Positions 16,824-24,627 of a DNA stretch of 64,000 nucleotides are shown one piece after another. A program made the translations under genes and the position numbers. The notes under the pieces were generated by a model, which searched no databases, had not been told where the DNA came from, and worked only from the letters and a program-made list of their open reading frames with translations. Location: positions 1-64,000 of the forward strand of contig NZ_BOLP01000002.1 of assembly GCF_016861695.1 (NCBI RefSeq). Direction: 5' to 3'. Each line of letters begins with the position of its first letter. Within the stretch, counting starts at the first letter, position 1. This stretch comes from Levilactobacillus andaensis. GTDB lineage: Bacteria > Bacillota > Bacilli > Lactobacillales > Lactobacillaceae.

Positions 16824-17798
16824 TTACTGCATTAAATTCAGTGTGACCAACTGATACGTGTAGCTTTCATGTTCAGTATGCGTCGTGGTGTGCTTCTTAG
16901 TCTTCATGTACAGGTGCTCCGTCGTATGCGATTTGACCGTCTGAACCTTGGTCACCACCAATTTTGCCCCGGGGTTCAATAGATATTCCTTTTCCCCCTT
17001 GTTCACAGAAATCGGGTCGATGTAGGCGCCATGATACCCGACTGGCAAATTGATTTTCAAAATGACCTTGCTGGCAAAACTCTTGGCGATGGTCGTATTC
17101 AGACTGGTTGAGGAGAACGCGGCGTCCTGGTACACAGCGCTCGGCTTCACAGTCTTTTTACCTACCGACAGCTTCAATCCGGTCTTCGAGGTTCCACGGT
17201 AAACCGTCAGCGGCTTCGTCAGCTTGAAGGATTTCAAACTGGTCCGCAACGACTGAACGCGGCGTTGGGTCTTCTTGCTGGCCTGCTTATTCGGATTCCG
17301 CAAGGCAGCATTCATCTGCTCATAGGCATCACCGGTATAATCACCGACGACCTTAACCTGCTTAGCACTCAATTTACCGGCCCACGCCTTGGACTGCTTG
17401 ACCAGCCGCTGGTAATCGGTCTTGGTCAGTTTGACGGCCTTGTTGCTGTAGGTGACCTGTGCTGGCCCGTTGACAAATAACTGCTGATCACTGCCGGCCA
17501 CCTTAACGACATCGCCACTTGCCTGCTTCTGTAGAACGGTCAGCGCCGTGTTCTTGGGAACGACGACCGTTTCCGCACTCTGGGTGTTAGCGTCGGTCAT
17601 GACCAAGGCCTTCACGTCCTGATTGGTCACCAACTGCTGGGTCCCCCGCGACGTGGACGAATTGGTCTCACTGGTAATCATGACAAACGTTGGCTTGCTA
17701 CTCTTCTTGGCACTCGCCGTGGTGGTCGTTGCGGCCACCCCACTGAATAACGCTAACCCCAAGCTTGCCACCACAAAAAAGCCCTTGTATTTCATCAT
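16824..17798 (-). CDS. Predicted secreted mono-ADP-ribosyltransferase (C3/VIP2-like fold)
   Basis: 324 residues. Signal peptide 1-30 (ends TTTASAKK). Residues 31-125 are an unassigned N-terminal domain. Residues about 126-285 carry ADP-ribosyltransferase exotoxin hallmarks in order: AWAGKLSAKQVKVVGDYTG and YEQMNAALR (NAD-side helix), VYRG with R201, FSSTS with S230-T231-S232, and EKEYLL giving E269-x-E271. R-STS-ExE is the set of arginine-specific toxins (QxE in RhoA-type C3). A His/Thr-rich tail follows. GGAGGAG precedes the ATG. Single-gene unit with promoter -10 TATAAT at 17878-17873 and its own terminator. The target (host actin-like, bacterial competitor or own protein) is unknown. Confidence 0.85.
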   Translation of the reverse strand: MMKYKGFFVVASLGLALFSGVAATTTTASAKKSSKPTFVMITSETNSSTSRGTQQLVTNQDVKALVMTDANTQSAETVVVPKNTALTVLQKQASGDVVKVAGSDQQLFVNGPAQVTYSNKAVKLTKTDYQRLVKQSKAWAGKLSAKQVKVVGDYTGDAYEQMNAALRNPNKQASKKTQRRVQSLRTSLKSFKLTKPLTVYRGTSKTGLKLSVGKKTVKPSAVYQDAAFSSTSLNTTIAKSFASKVILKINLPVGYHGAYIDPISVNKGEKEYLLNPGAKLVVTKVQTVKSHTTEHLYMKTKKHTTTHTEHESYTYQLVTLNLMQ

Positions 17799-18158
17799 TA
17801 AAAACTCCTCCTCTGAAGTAACGTGCCCGCCGAAATTCCCCGTCAGCGGTCAACCATTTAACTTCGAAAATGATTATACCATAATAGTGTGCTGCTTGAA
17901 CCGTTAATCCTAAAAACTGATTAATGATTCTCGGTCAAGCTCACGTTAAGTATGGTCATTAGCATCAGAGTGGGCCTAACTTTTTGCTCGGTTTTGGCTG
18001 TTGCCGCTACAATCTCAGGCGTTTAGTTAGACTTAATCCCTGATCATTTAGACCAAATTAACTAAAAGTTGGAAATCCTAAAATACCGTTCATGCCTGTT
18101 CTAGCAACAACAGTGGGACTAAAACTAGGCAACCTGGTGGTCCCTTCGCCTTGCCAGC
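17799..18158. other. Intergenic region upstream of the ADP-ribosyltransferase gene
   Basis: Contains the toxin-like gene promoter. From about 17900 to 18150 I see no gene and only short AT-rich tracts. Confidence 0.4.
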
Positions 18159-18292
18159 CGGCAGATATGGGCTGGAACGGTGCGAACACAACTTGAAGCC
18201 TCAAAAGAACCGAGTCTACAAGCTTGGTTTTCTACTAAGCAGGCAAGAACCGCCAGCTAAGTAGAACGACGCGCCTGAGCCCATATCTGCCG
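18159..18292 (+). ncRNA. Candidate structured RNA closed by a 15-bp inverted repeat
   Basis: CGGCAGATATGGGCT (18159-18173) and AGCCCATATCTGCCG (18278-18292) are exact complements. Inside, AACCGAG/CTTGGTT and TCTACT/AGTAGA can form nested hairpins. No terminator T-run follows. Strand and transcription are unproven; it could be a DNA palindrome remnant. It lies 115 bp before copy 2 of the dispersed element. Confidence 0.45.
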
Positions 18293-18406
18293 ACCTCTCG
18301 GCTTACATAGTGTTCTCAGACAACGACAATCATGACTGTAGCAGCCGTTATCGATTGGAACAAAAACTCTAAGTCTCCACATTTTCCGACTGTTATCGTG
18401 GTAAAA

Positions 18407-18604
18407 CACAATCAGAGCCGGAGGAGGACAAGGATGCAGCCAGCCGTGGAGGTGCTGTTAGCTGGCGATTTTTCAGCCGGCTTACAGCACGGGTGACTTT
18501 GGAGACACGTGATCTTCGTGGCTTCAAATCGAGCGAGAAGACTGGTGTTCTTCCAGCCTGAAGCGTCCCCACAGCAGGCGGAATCCTTGGCAGCCGGAGT
18601 GCGA
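18407..18604 (+). ncRNA. Structured dispersed element, copy 2 (full)
   Basis: Closing helix CAAGGAT (18429-18435) / ATCCTTG (18583-18589). Long hairpin GTGCTGT-T-AGCTGGC (18452-18466) / GCCGGCT-T-ACAGCAC (18476-18490). Hairpin TTTGGAGACACG / CGTGGCTTCAAA. Short CTGG/CCAG hairpin, then the invariant GAAGCGTCCCCACAGCAGG. The helices keep pairing in copies 3 and 4 despite different bases. Homology with copy 1 continues about 60 bp past the 3' end. Confidence 0.7.
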
Positions 18605-18688
18605 CCAATTCATACTAATTTAACGGTACGACTTCTTGCTAATATTAAAACGACACAGGTATTCCATCTTTCACCCTTTAGTCAAAAT

Positions 18689-18717
18689 AAAAAAGCACGA
18701 GTCCACGACCCATGCTT
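18689..18717 (-). terminator. Terminator of the GATase1 gene
   Basis: On the minus strand an 11-bp AAGCATGGGTC / GACTCGTGCTT stem (with G-U pairs) is followed by six T. It begins at the stop codon. Confidence 0.8.
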
Positions 18718-19387
18718 AATTCAGTTCAGTTATAAAATTCAACAGCTGATAGAGAACCAGCTGATTCTCCGTTGGCACTGGCTGGGCAAGAATATCCGCG
18801 GGCGTTTGACCCAACACGGATCCGGCAATGTAGTCCCCATCGTTCACGACCATTTCGCGAACGTTGTCGGCCAGGGGTTCTAGGTGGAACTGAAGGCCAA
18901 GGACATTGCCGTTGTACAGGTACCCCTGATTACGCACGTGGGCGCTGGAAAAGAGGCGTTGGGCACCGGCCGGGATTTCAAACATGTCCTCATGCCAATG
19001 CAGGACGTTCAGTTGACTTGGCAGCCCTGGAATCACGTTACTCTGACGGGTCACGGGGGCCCAGCCAACCTCCTTGGCGGGCGCTTTCCCCACCGAATAG
19101 CCCAACTGCTTGCTGATCTGTTGAGCACCGAAACACGCCCCGAAAATTGGCGTGTGTGTCGCCAATAACTGTTTGATTAAATCCCGTTCCGCAGCAATCC
19201 ACGGCAGGTTATCGTTTGGACTGATTGGCCCACCTAAGATGACCAACAGATCCGTTTCGGCCGCGGTCGGTAATTTTCCAAACTGTGCTGGATGATAGAC
19301 GAACATCGTGTGGTGATTGGCGTGAACCCAGTCACGAATGGCGCCGGGACCTTCATCGGGCGTGTGTTGTAAGACATTGACGCGCAT
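18716..19387 (-). CDS. Class I glutamine amidotransferase-like protein
   Basis: 223 residues. GATase1 fold with nucleophile C85 in the elbow FGACFGAQQ, oxyanion loop ILGGP, and catalytic His168-x-Glu170 in QFHLEP (FHPE in most members). It resembles stand-alone GMP-synthase-like amidotransferases of the YfeJ/gamma-glutamyl type that hydrolyse or transfer glutamine or gamma-glutamyl amines. No synthetase partner is adjacent. It sits 40 bp downstream of the XrtG cluster and could be reached by read-through, but has AGGAGG of its own. Confidence 0.8.
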   Translation of the reverse strand: MRVNVLQHTPDEGPGAIRDWVHANHHTMFVYHPAQFGKLPTAAETDLLVILGGPISPNDNLPWIAAERDLIKQLLATHTPIFGACFGAQQISKQLGYSVGKAPAKEVGWAPVTRQSNVIPGLPSQLNVLHWHEDMFEIPAGAQRLFSSAHVRNQGYLYNGNVLGLQFHLEPLADNVREMVVNDGDYIAGSVLGQTPADILAQPVPTENQLVLYQLLNFITELN

Positions 19388-19426
19388 GGCATCGACCTCC
19401 TCACTAAGTTGGGACTATTATACGCC

Positions 19427-20980
19427 TCACATCGGCAAGTTGACCCAACTAAACAATCGGCGGAGAACATTCAGCGACCGCTCGTATGACAGCGTCGCCA
19501 GCAAAAGGAAGGCCGGTAAGTACTGAATCAGATACCGACTCCGCCCACCTTCAAATAACAGCAGAAAGAGGAAGCCCCCAATCATGGTCAAGCGGAGGAA
19601 TTGCGTCACCTGCCGCCGGTCACTCCAGGCAAAGAGAATCATCAGGAGCCAGACGATCCACCATACCTGCGCAACGTAGCGAAAGTCACCGAGGTTCGTC
19701 CCGTACAGGTAAATGAAGTTCCGCAACGTGCGGCCAAAGCCACTCCCTTTCGGCTTCGTCCCATCCAGGATAAAGTGTCCTTCCTTGATCCAGGCAAACG
19801 ACCCGTCCGCCGTGTTGTTCCGTTGCTTCTCAATCAGAAAGACAAGGTAGCCCCAGAATCCGCGTTGCTTCAGGCGCTTCAGGTACATCTTGATCGACCA
19901 ATCCGACCGCGCCTTTTTGGTCGGTAACTGCGCCATCTTGAGGGCATCCTTGGCGTTGTAGCCCCCCTGACCAGAGATCCCCATGCTCATGAAATGGACC
20001 GCAGGGATCGACCGGGCCGTGTTGATTTTAATATAGGTTTGCGTATCAAGCACGTGATTGCCCGCAACGTAGGCACCCAGACCACTGCCACCACTCAACA
20101 GTAAGACGGCAATAACTAACACCAACCGCTTGCCACGCAACTGCTGCCAAGTCGACCGCTTTAACAGGGGCAGGCCTTCAACTAAGACAATGGCGATGAC
20201 CCCCACAATGGCTGAGGGTTTCATGAAATAGGCCCCGGCAACGGCCAGCCCAAAGCCGACCGCCGCCACCAATTTCCACGCCCCGGGCACGTGCCCATAG
20301 CGCATGACACAATAACAGAGCACGTAGGCGGACACGAACGGCAACACCCAGGCATCGGTATAGGGCACGATGATCATGGGAAATAGCGCCAACCAGCCAG
20401 CGTGAATGTACATGGCCGCTGGCACTTTTCGCCGACTGAGGACCGCCACGCAGAGAATGTTCAGTAATGCCGACAGGTCCGTTAAAAACAGTGTGACCCA
20501 GTCGAAGAATAGCCATGAGGTCGTATGGAAGGCCTCCGCTAACCAGTGCTGCATCAGGAGGATCGGCAGGTTGTTCGCGTTTTGGCTGAAGTAAGACATC
20601 GTGTTCACATTTTTCGGGTCGATCAGCGCCTCATGAATCGCGTTCACATCGAATCCAATGACCGGGTGGACGTACAGGACAAACACGATTTGCCAAAGAA
20701 CCGTGGCGGCTAAGAGCACACTAGCTGTCACGGCCTGATGTTGAACGAAGAGCCATTTAAAGGCCCGGGAAATCTTAGGGTAGCTGAATCCACAGATGAT
20801 GATGGCGACCGCCGCGATAATGAAGAACGCTGTCACTAAAGTCGTGCCACTCCCAGTCTTCGCGTTGTCCCCCAGAATAATATTGGGCGACGTGATGGCG
20901 AAATAGGTCGTCAGCAAGAAGAAAAAATAAAAGAGGTTGTGGATCACGCGCTGGCCAAAGTTGAATAGTTTTTCCGTCAT
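19427..20980 (-). CDS. Polytopic GT-C-like membrane protein of the exosortase G locus (TIGR03766-like)
   Basis: 517 residues with about 11-12 predicted membrane helices and one large loop (about residues 330-420) rich in Lys/Arg. GFDVNAIHEA near residue 110 looks like the acidic extracytoplasmic loop 1 of GT-C glycosyltransferases, which use polyprenyl-phosphate sugars. Fourth gene of the xrtG cluster, 16 bp after the PTPS-like gene, with AAGGAG before ATG. Known association of this protein type with XrtG supports a role in glycosylating or modifying the sorted protein (inference). Confidence 0.75.
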   Translation of the reverse strand: MTEKLFNFGQRVIHNLFYFFFLLTTYFAITSPNIILGDNAKTGSGTTLVTAFFIIAAVAIIICGFSYPKISRAFKWLFVQHQAVTASVLLAATVLWQIVFVLYVHPVIGFDVNAIHEALIDPKNVNTMSYFSQNANNLPILLMQHWLAEAFHTTSWLFFDWVTLFLTDLSALLNILCVAVLSRRKVPAAMYIHAGWLALFPMIIVPYTDAWVLPFVSAYVLCYCVMRYGHVPGAWKLVAAVGFGLAVAGAYFMKPSAIVGVIAIVLVEGLPLLKRSTWQQLRGKRLVLVIAVLLLSGGSGLGAYVAGNHVLDTQTYIKINTARSIPAVHFMSMGISGQGGYNAKDALKMAQLPTKKARSDWSIKMYLKRLKQRGFWGYLVFLIEKQRNNTADGSFAWIKEGHFILDGTKPKGSGFGRTLRNFIYLYGTNLGDFRYVAQVWWIVWLLMILFAWSDRRQVTQFLRLTMIGGFLFLLLFEGGRSRYLIQYLPAFLLLATLSYERSLNVLRRLFSWVNLPM

Positions 20981-20996
20981 AGGAACTCCTTACGGC

Positions 20997-21368
20997 TTAG
21001 TCGTCCGTATGCTGAATGCAGTAAAACCGGGTCGGTGATTCCCCCACTTCCAGCCGCATTAATTTTGCCTGGCTCTTCGCGAGGACCGCCGTCAATTCTT
21101 TATAGAAGTAACGCGTGATGTTTTCCAACGAGGGATTGATCTTATCGAACGGTGGAATTTCATTTAAGAATTGACCAGAGTACCGCGCGGAGACGCCCTT
21201 CAAGTCGTCTTCGATATCATTGAACCGGACCAGATGTTCCGTGTCCAGTTGAATCTCCGTGATGACTTCCCAGGTATGATTATGTTTCTGACCAGTCCCT
21301 GATTCCCAACGCATGGCATGACTGGCATTGATATATGATTTGATTTTATACGTATGGATTTCACCCAT
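20997..21368 (-). CDS. 6-pyruvoyl-tetrahydropterin synthase-related protein of the exosortase G locus
   Basis: 123 residues. The T-fold PTPS/QueD-like zinc histidines are visible: H17 (ASHAMRW), H29 and H31 (KHNHTWE). The usual catalytic cysteine between the His pairs is not seen. Small version similar to those known next to xrtG (TIGR03112 type). The ATG at 21368 is chosen with GGAG 8 bp upstream. Overlapping operon arrangement with the glycosyltransferase. Its role in the exosortase system is unknown; pterin synthesis is unlikely from context. Confidence 0.75.
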   Translation of the reverse strand: MGEIHTYKIKSYINASHAMRWESGTGQKHNHTWEVITEIQLDTEHLVRFNDIEDDLKGVSARYSGQFLNEIPPFDKINPSLENITRYFYKELTAVLAKSQAKLMRLEVGESPTRFYCIQHTDD

Positions 21369-21373
21369 CAGAC

Positions 21374-22717
21374 TCACTCCTTCTTCTTTTCACGCAAGCT
21401 ACGAATATCCCCCCGCACAATCTTGACGGCCGATTGCACTTCAGCGGTGAAGGTCGCCGTGTTCCAAACTCCCGGCAACGACATCGAATTGATGACACCA
21501 ATCAAGCGAATCCAGGAGACGACAAAGTTATACAAGGGCAGTGACCAGATGACCCAGCTCACACTCTTATAAAATTTCAGTTCCAGTGGAAACGGGCGTA
21601 ATAACCGGCCCACACTGATAAAGTTGATCGCCGACACAAAGACGTACAGCAAATAGATCACCACGTACGAAAATCCCAGCACCACCGGTGAATAGCGGAA
21701 GAACAGCAAAACGATGCTGGCAAACATCCAGATCATCTTGGGGAAGACGAAGGTGTGGTCAATCATCATCCGTCGCACCAGGAAATTTTGGAAGAACTTG
21801 CCAAGCTGCGCGTCATGATGCATGTATTCCTGTGACACCTCAAGTTCTCCGCGCATCCAGCGCTGGCGTTGCTTGTACAACTGTTCGACGCTAGCGAGCG
21901 GCTCGATGTAGAAGATGGCATCGGCACACAACATGACCTTACGCTTCAACCGTTGCCGCACCTGAAAGGTCATGTCGGTGTCCTCACCGACCGTACTGGT
22001 ATTGTACATGAAGGTGTCAAGCAGCGTGTCCTTGCGAAAGGCCGAGAACGCCCCGGACATGGTAAACAGCTGATTGTTGTCGGATTCGATGGTCCGACCA
22101 GACAAGAAGGCCTGTGCGTATTCGAAATATTCGGTCTTCTGTAGGAACCGTAACCAGTGACTCTTAGTCGTCTTGATCAGGTTTTTCTGCGTCAGAATCG
22201 TCCCGGTCAGTGCCGCCAAATCCAGATCATTTTCAAAGTGTAAGACCATATTCATCAGCGCATGTTTCTCGAGGACACCGTCACTGTCGATGTTGATGAT
22301 ATAGGTTCCGATGCACTGATAAATGGCGCCGTTCAGCGCTTTGGCCTTTCCTTGGTCGGTCCGAATCAGCTGCATATTCAGGTTGAAATGGTTCTGCGCC
22401 CGAGCGTAGGCACTGAAACTGTCATCGGTACTCTGATTGTCGGCCAGGACGATCTGCATGTTGCTATTGGGAAACGTGGAGTCGTTGATCGACTGTAGGC
22501 AGGCAAACAACGTGTCCTCCGAATTGTAGACCGGCACGATGATCGAGATGAATGGCAACTTGGCTGGCGCTGGTAGCTGTTTGATGTGACCACTACGGAT
22601 GATCAAGCGCACCGCCGAAATCAACGACGGTACAATTTCGACTACGATGGGAATCATGGCCCAGGTAATCCAGAAGCCCATTTGCGTTAACGTTAAATTC
22701 AGTAAGTAATCTAGCAA
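21374..22717 (-). CDS. Exosortase G-associated family 2 glycosyltransferase
   Basis: 447 residues. Membrane helix near the N-terminus, GT2 catalytic domain about residues 55-290, then four C-terminal helices. Motifs: SIIVPVYNSEDT, DSD at 144-146 (NIDSDG), ED at 245-246 and Q(R)QRW at 283-287, the processive GT2 set. It begins with TTG after GAGGTTAAG, 3 bp behind xrtG, so tightly coupled. The family (TIGR03111 type) is known to travel with XrtG. The sugar product is unknown. Confidence 0.88.
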   Translation of the reverse strand: MLDYLLNLTLTQMGFWITWAMIPIVVEIVPSLISAVRLIIRSGHIKQLPAPAKLPFISIIVPVYNSEDTLFACLQSINDSTFPNSNMQIVLADNQSTDDSFSAYARAQNHFNLNMQLIRTDQGKAKALNGAIYQCIGTYIINIDSDGVLEKHALMNMVLHFENDLDLAALTGTILTQKNLIKTTKSHWLRFLQKTEYFEYAQAFLSGRTIESDNNQLFTMSGAFSAFRKDTLLDTFMYNTSTVGEDTDMTFQVRQRLKRKVMLCADAIFYIEPLASVEQLYKQRQRWMRGELEVSQEYMHHDAQLGKFFQNFLVRRMMIDHTFVFPKMIWMFASIVLLFFRYSPVVLGFSYVVIYLLYVFVSAINFISVGRLLRPFPLELKFYKSVSWVIWSLPLYNFVVSWIRLIGVINSMSLPGVWNTATFTAEVQSAVKIVRGDIRSLREKKKE

Positions 22718-22720
22718 GAC

Positions 22721-23338
22721 TTAACCTCGTGAAAGACGCTTTTTGATAGTAAGCACGTGTCGTTTGAAATTGGTATAGAGACTCTGTGAGAGCTGCGAAT
22801 ACGTGAAAACATTGTAGTACAGCATGATGATCAGTAGGTAGAAAATAATTCGCCCTAATAGGGTATGGGCCATGAAGAACCACTCGGCCCCGCCAAAATA
22901 GACGATGACAACGACGATCATCAGCCGGATCACATTTGATAAATAGATCCACAGCGCCCCCATCACCAGATAGAACACCTTTTCCGGACGGCCGTACGTT
23001 GGGTAAAACGCCAGTAGACTGGCGAAAGCAGTCGTTTCAATGATGCCGGAACATTCATAGTCGATCGACATGGTAATCGGGTTCATGCCGTTGCCGATGT
23101 AGACGATGCCATACTTGGCAAAGACCCGGCACCAGTGGGTCAGATGTCCCAACCCGGAAACCCCGTTGATGACGGTATGCGTTAAAAACCAGACCCAGTA
23201 AGGGTTTCCGAGGGCAATTAAAATAAAGAACAGGCCAACGCTCCCCACGATAAAGTAGTACGCGGAAAGCCGGGCCCGTTTTAAAATTGAAATCGCATAA
23301 AGCCAACCGATCATGCCAAACAGTAGGTAGCTATTCAT
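22721..23338 (-). CDS. xrtG: Exosortase family protein XrtG
   Basis: 205 residues, about six membrane helices. The exosortase/archaeosortase catalytic triad is visible: C96 (YECSGI), R138 (SNVIRL) and H158 (MAHTLLGR). The family acts as a membrane transpeptidase that removes a C-terminal sorting signal on the outer face. The start is set at 23338, where a helix begins; AAGGGG/GGGGCTG lies upstream. A longer reading to 23404 has no ribosome site. A 30-codon frame (23331-23423) overlaps this start. It heads the operon xrtG-GT2-PTPS-GTC and lies 239 bp after a probable substrate gene. Confidence 0.88.
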   Translation of the reverse strand: MNSYLLFGMIGWLYAISILKRARLSAYYFIVGSVGLFFILIALGNPYWVWFLTHTVINGVSGLGHLTHWCRVFAKYGIVYIGNGMNPITMSIDYECSGIIETTAFASLLAFYPTYGRPEKVFYLVMGALWIYLSNVIRLMIVVVIVYFGGAEWFFMAHTLLGRIIFYLLIIMLYYNVFTYSQLSQSLYTNFKRHVLTIKKRLSRG

Positions 23339-23576
23339 TCGAATCAGCCCCTGGCCCCTTAACTTGTCGACCAAGACCAACCGGTATTCCACTGCCATGG
23401 GCAACTATTTTAGATTTACACATCGCGCCGCCACCTGCCTTCGTTTTTGACTTCTATCGGCACATAACCATTAATGGATTAACTAGTTGTGGCAACACTT
23501 CCAGTTAGTGTTTGAAAGTAAGTCCCCAACATTGTTTCACCAACATTTCCAATTAAGTGTGTGAGCGCTGATGCCG

Positions 23577-24224
23577 TTAAGCAAGCTTTCGTCGGCGCCG
23601 GGTGATTTGAACGACCGCCACGATGGCAATACTGAAGCCAATGGCGACTAAAATGACGCCACCAGTGCTCCCACCGGTCGTGGTCAACGTTTGCCCGCCC
23701 AGGTCAGAATTGCTGATAGAGATATTCTGGCTGGAAGTGGCAACCACGCCCAGGCCAGCAAACGGTAGACTCATTTCGATCACGTCGTGGTTCCCGTGAC
23801 TATCTTTGGGCCGGGTCATCATGGCTTGGGCGCCGCTGATGGCACTTCCGTTGGCGCTGACACTAACGGACGCACTCTTGCCGGCTCCTAGTCCCCTGGC
23901 CTTACTGATGGAAATGTCGTAGGACTTCTTGCCGACATTCAGCGTAAAGGATCGGCTGGGCAGGCTCAGATAGCCATGTCCGCTGTCGTCGGGATCCATG
24001 TTTAGGTAGAAATAAATGTTGCTGTCATCGGCGACCAACGACCCCTTTGCACCGTTGCTAAAGGTCGTCGTTGGCTTATCATTCCAATCGCCAAAGCTCC
24101 CATCAATGCTGATGTTGAGCTTACTATTCGCACCAGTATCACCGGCCGCATATGCGGCAATTGGGCTACTGCCAAAGAATGCTAAGGCCAGACAAGCTAA
24201 AATAATGAATAACGATTTACGCAT
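23577..24224 (-). CDS. Probable exosortase G substrate, Firmicu-CTERM type surface protein
   Basis: 215 residues. Signal peptide 1-27 (ends AAYAA). Residues about 35-180 are a beta-rich extracellular domain beginning DGSFGDW, a start seen in Firmicu-CTERM proteins. The C-terminus is tripartite: a Gly/Thr-rich GGSTGG linker, one membrane helix (VILVAIGFSIAIVAVV) and an RRRRK cluster. That is the sorting signal expected for XrtG. ATG follows GGAGGAG. No LPXTG motif. Role of the displayed domain unknown. Confidence 0.82.
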   Translation of the reverse strand: MRKSLFIILACLALAFFGSSPIAAYAAGDTGANSKLNISIDGSFGDWNDKPTTTFSNGAKGSLVADDSNIYFYLNMDPDDSGHGYLSLPSRSFTLNVGKKSYDISISKARGLGAGKSASVSVSANGSAISGAQAMMTRPKDSHGNHDVIEMSLPFAGLGVVATSSQNISISNSDLGGQTLTTTGGSTGGVILVAIGFSIAIVAVVQITRRRRKLA

Positions 24225-24420
24225 CTGTATCTCCTCCAATTGCCAGTACCGTCATTAGCTAATTCATACATTAGATTAACCTTTTAGTCCACGATATGGT
24301 TAAGCCAATTGTACGCTGATTGTTTGGGAAGAGTAGCGTCGTTTTGGCCGATGTGTGTAGGCGTTTTAAGGTTCGGTTAAGGTCTGCTTAAGTTGAGGAT
24401 ATGCTTTTCTGAAAGTGGTC

Positions 24421-24459
24421 GATTTCGTGCTGGATTTCTTAGAAAGTGAGCACGAAATC
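24421..24459. promoter_or_regulatory. Long palindrome in divergent promoter region
   Basis: GATTTCGTGCT (24421-24431) and AGCACGAAATC (24449-24459) are perfect inverted repeats with a 17-bp spacer. CTGAAAGTGG before and CCACTCTC / TTTCAG after could extend the fold. Either an operator or an RNA hairpin. Confidence 0.5.
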
Positions 24460-24530
24460 TTGCGTTGTCGTGTAAATGTCATTCAGAAGCCACTCTCTTT
24501 TCAGTAAAATAAGTAGACAATAGAGAGGAC

Positions 24531-24562
24531 AAAAGGGGCCAGAGGCTTTTTGTCCCAGGCCC
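24531..24562. terminator. GGGCC-type hairpin of the repeated terminator family
   Basis: GGGGCCAGAGGC and GTCCCAGGCCC flank a T/A-rich loop. On the minus strand it runs into TTTTG. Both neighbouring genes point away from it, so it would end only an unannotated transcript. Confidence 0.5.
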
Positions 24563-24627
24563 GGAATCTCGGTTAAAATGGCAGTGCTTAACATGCTATA
24601 CTAGAACCTAAACTGGAGGTGCGTTCC

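Larger units (their letters stand above)
24225..24627. other. Divergent intergenic region between the exosortase substrate and DUF1697 genes
   Basis: No gene. Holds an 11-bp inverted repeat at 24421-24459 and a GGGCC-type hairpin at 24531-24562 that terminates neither flanking gene. Confidence 0.5.
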
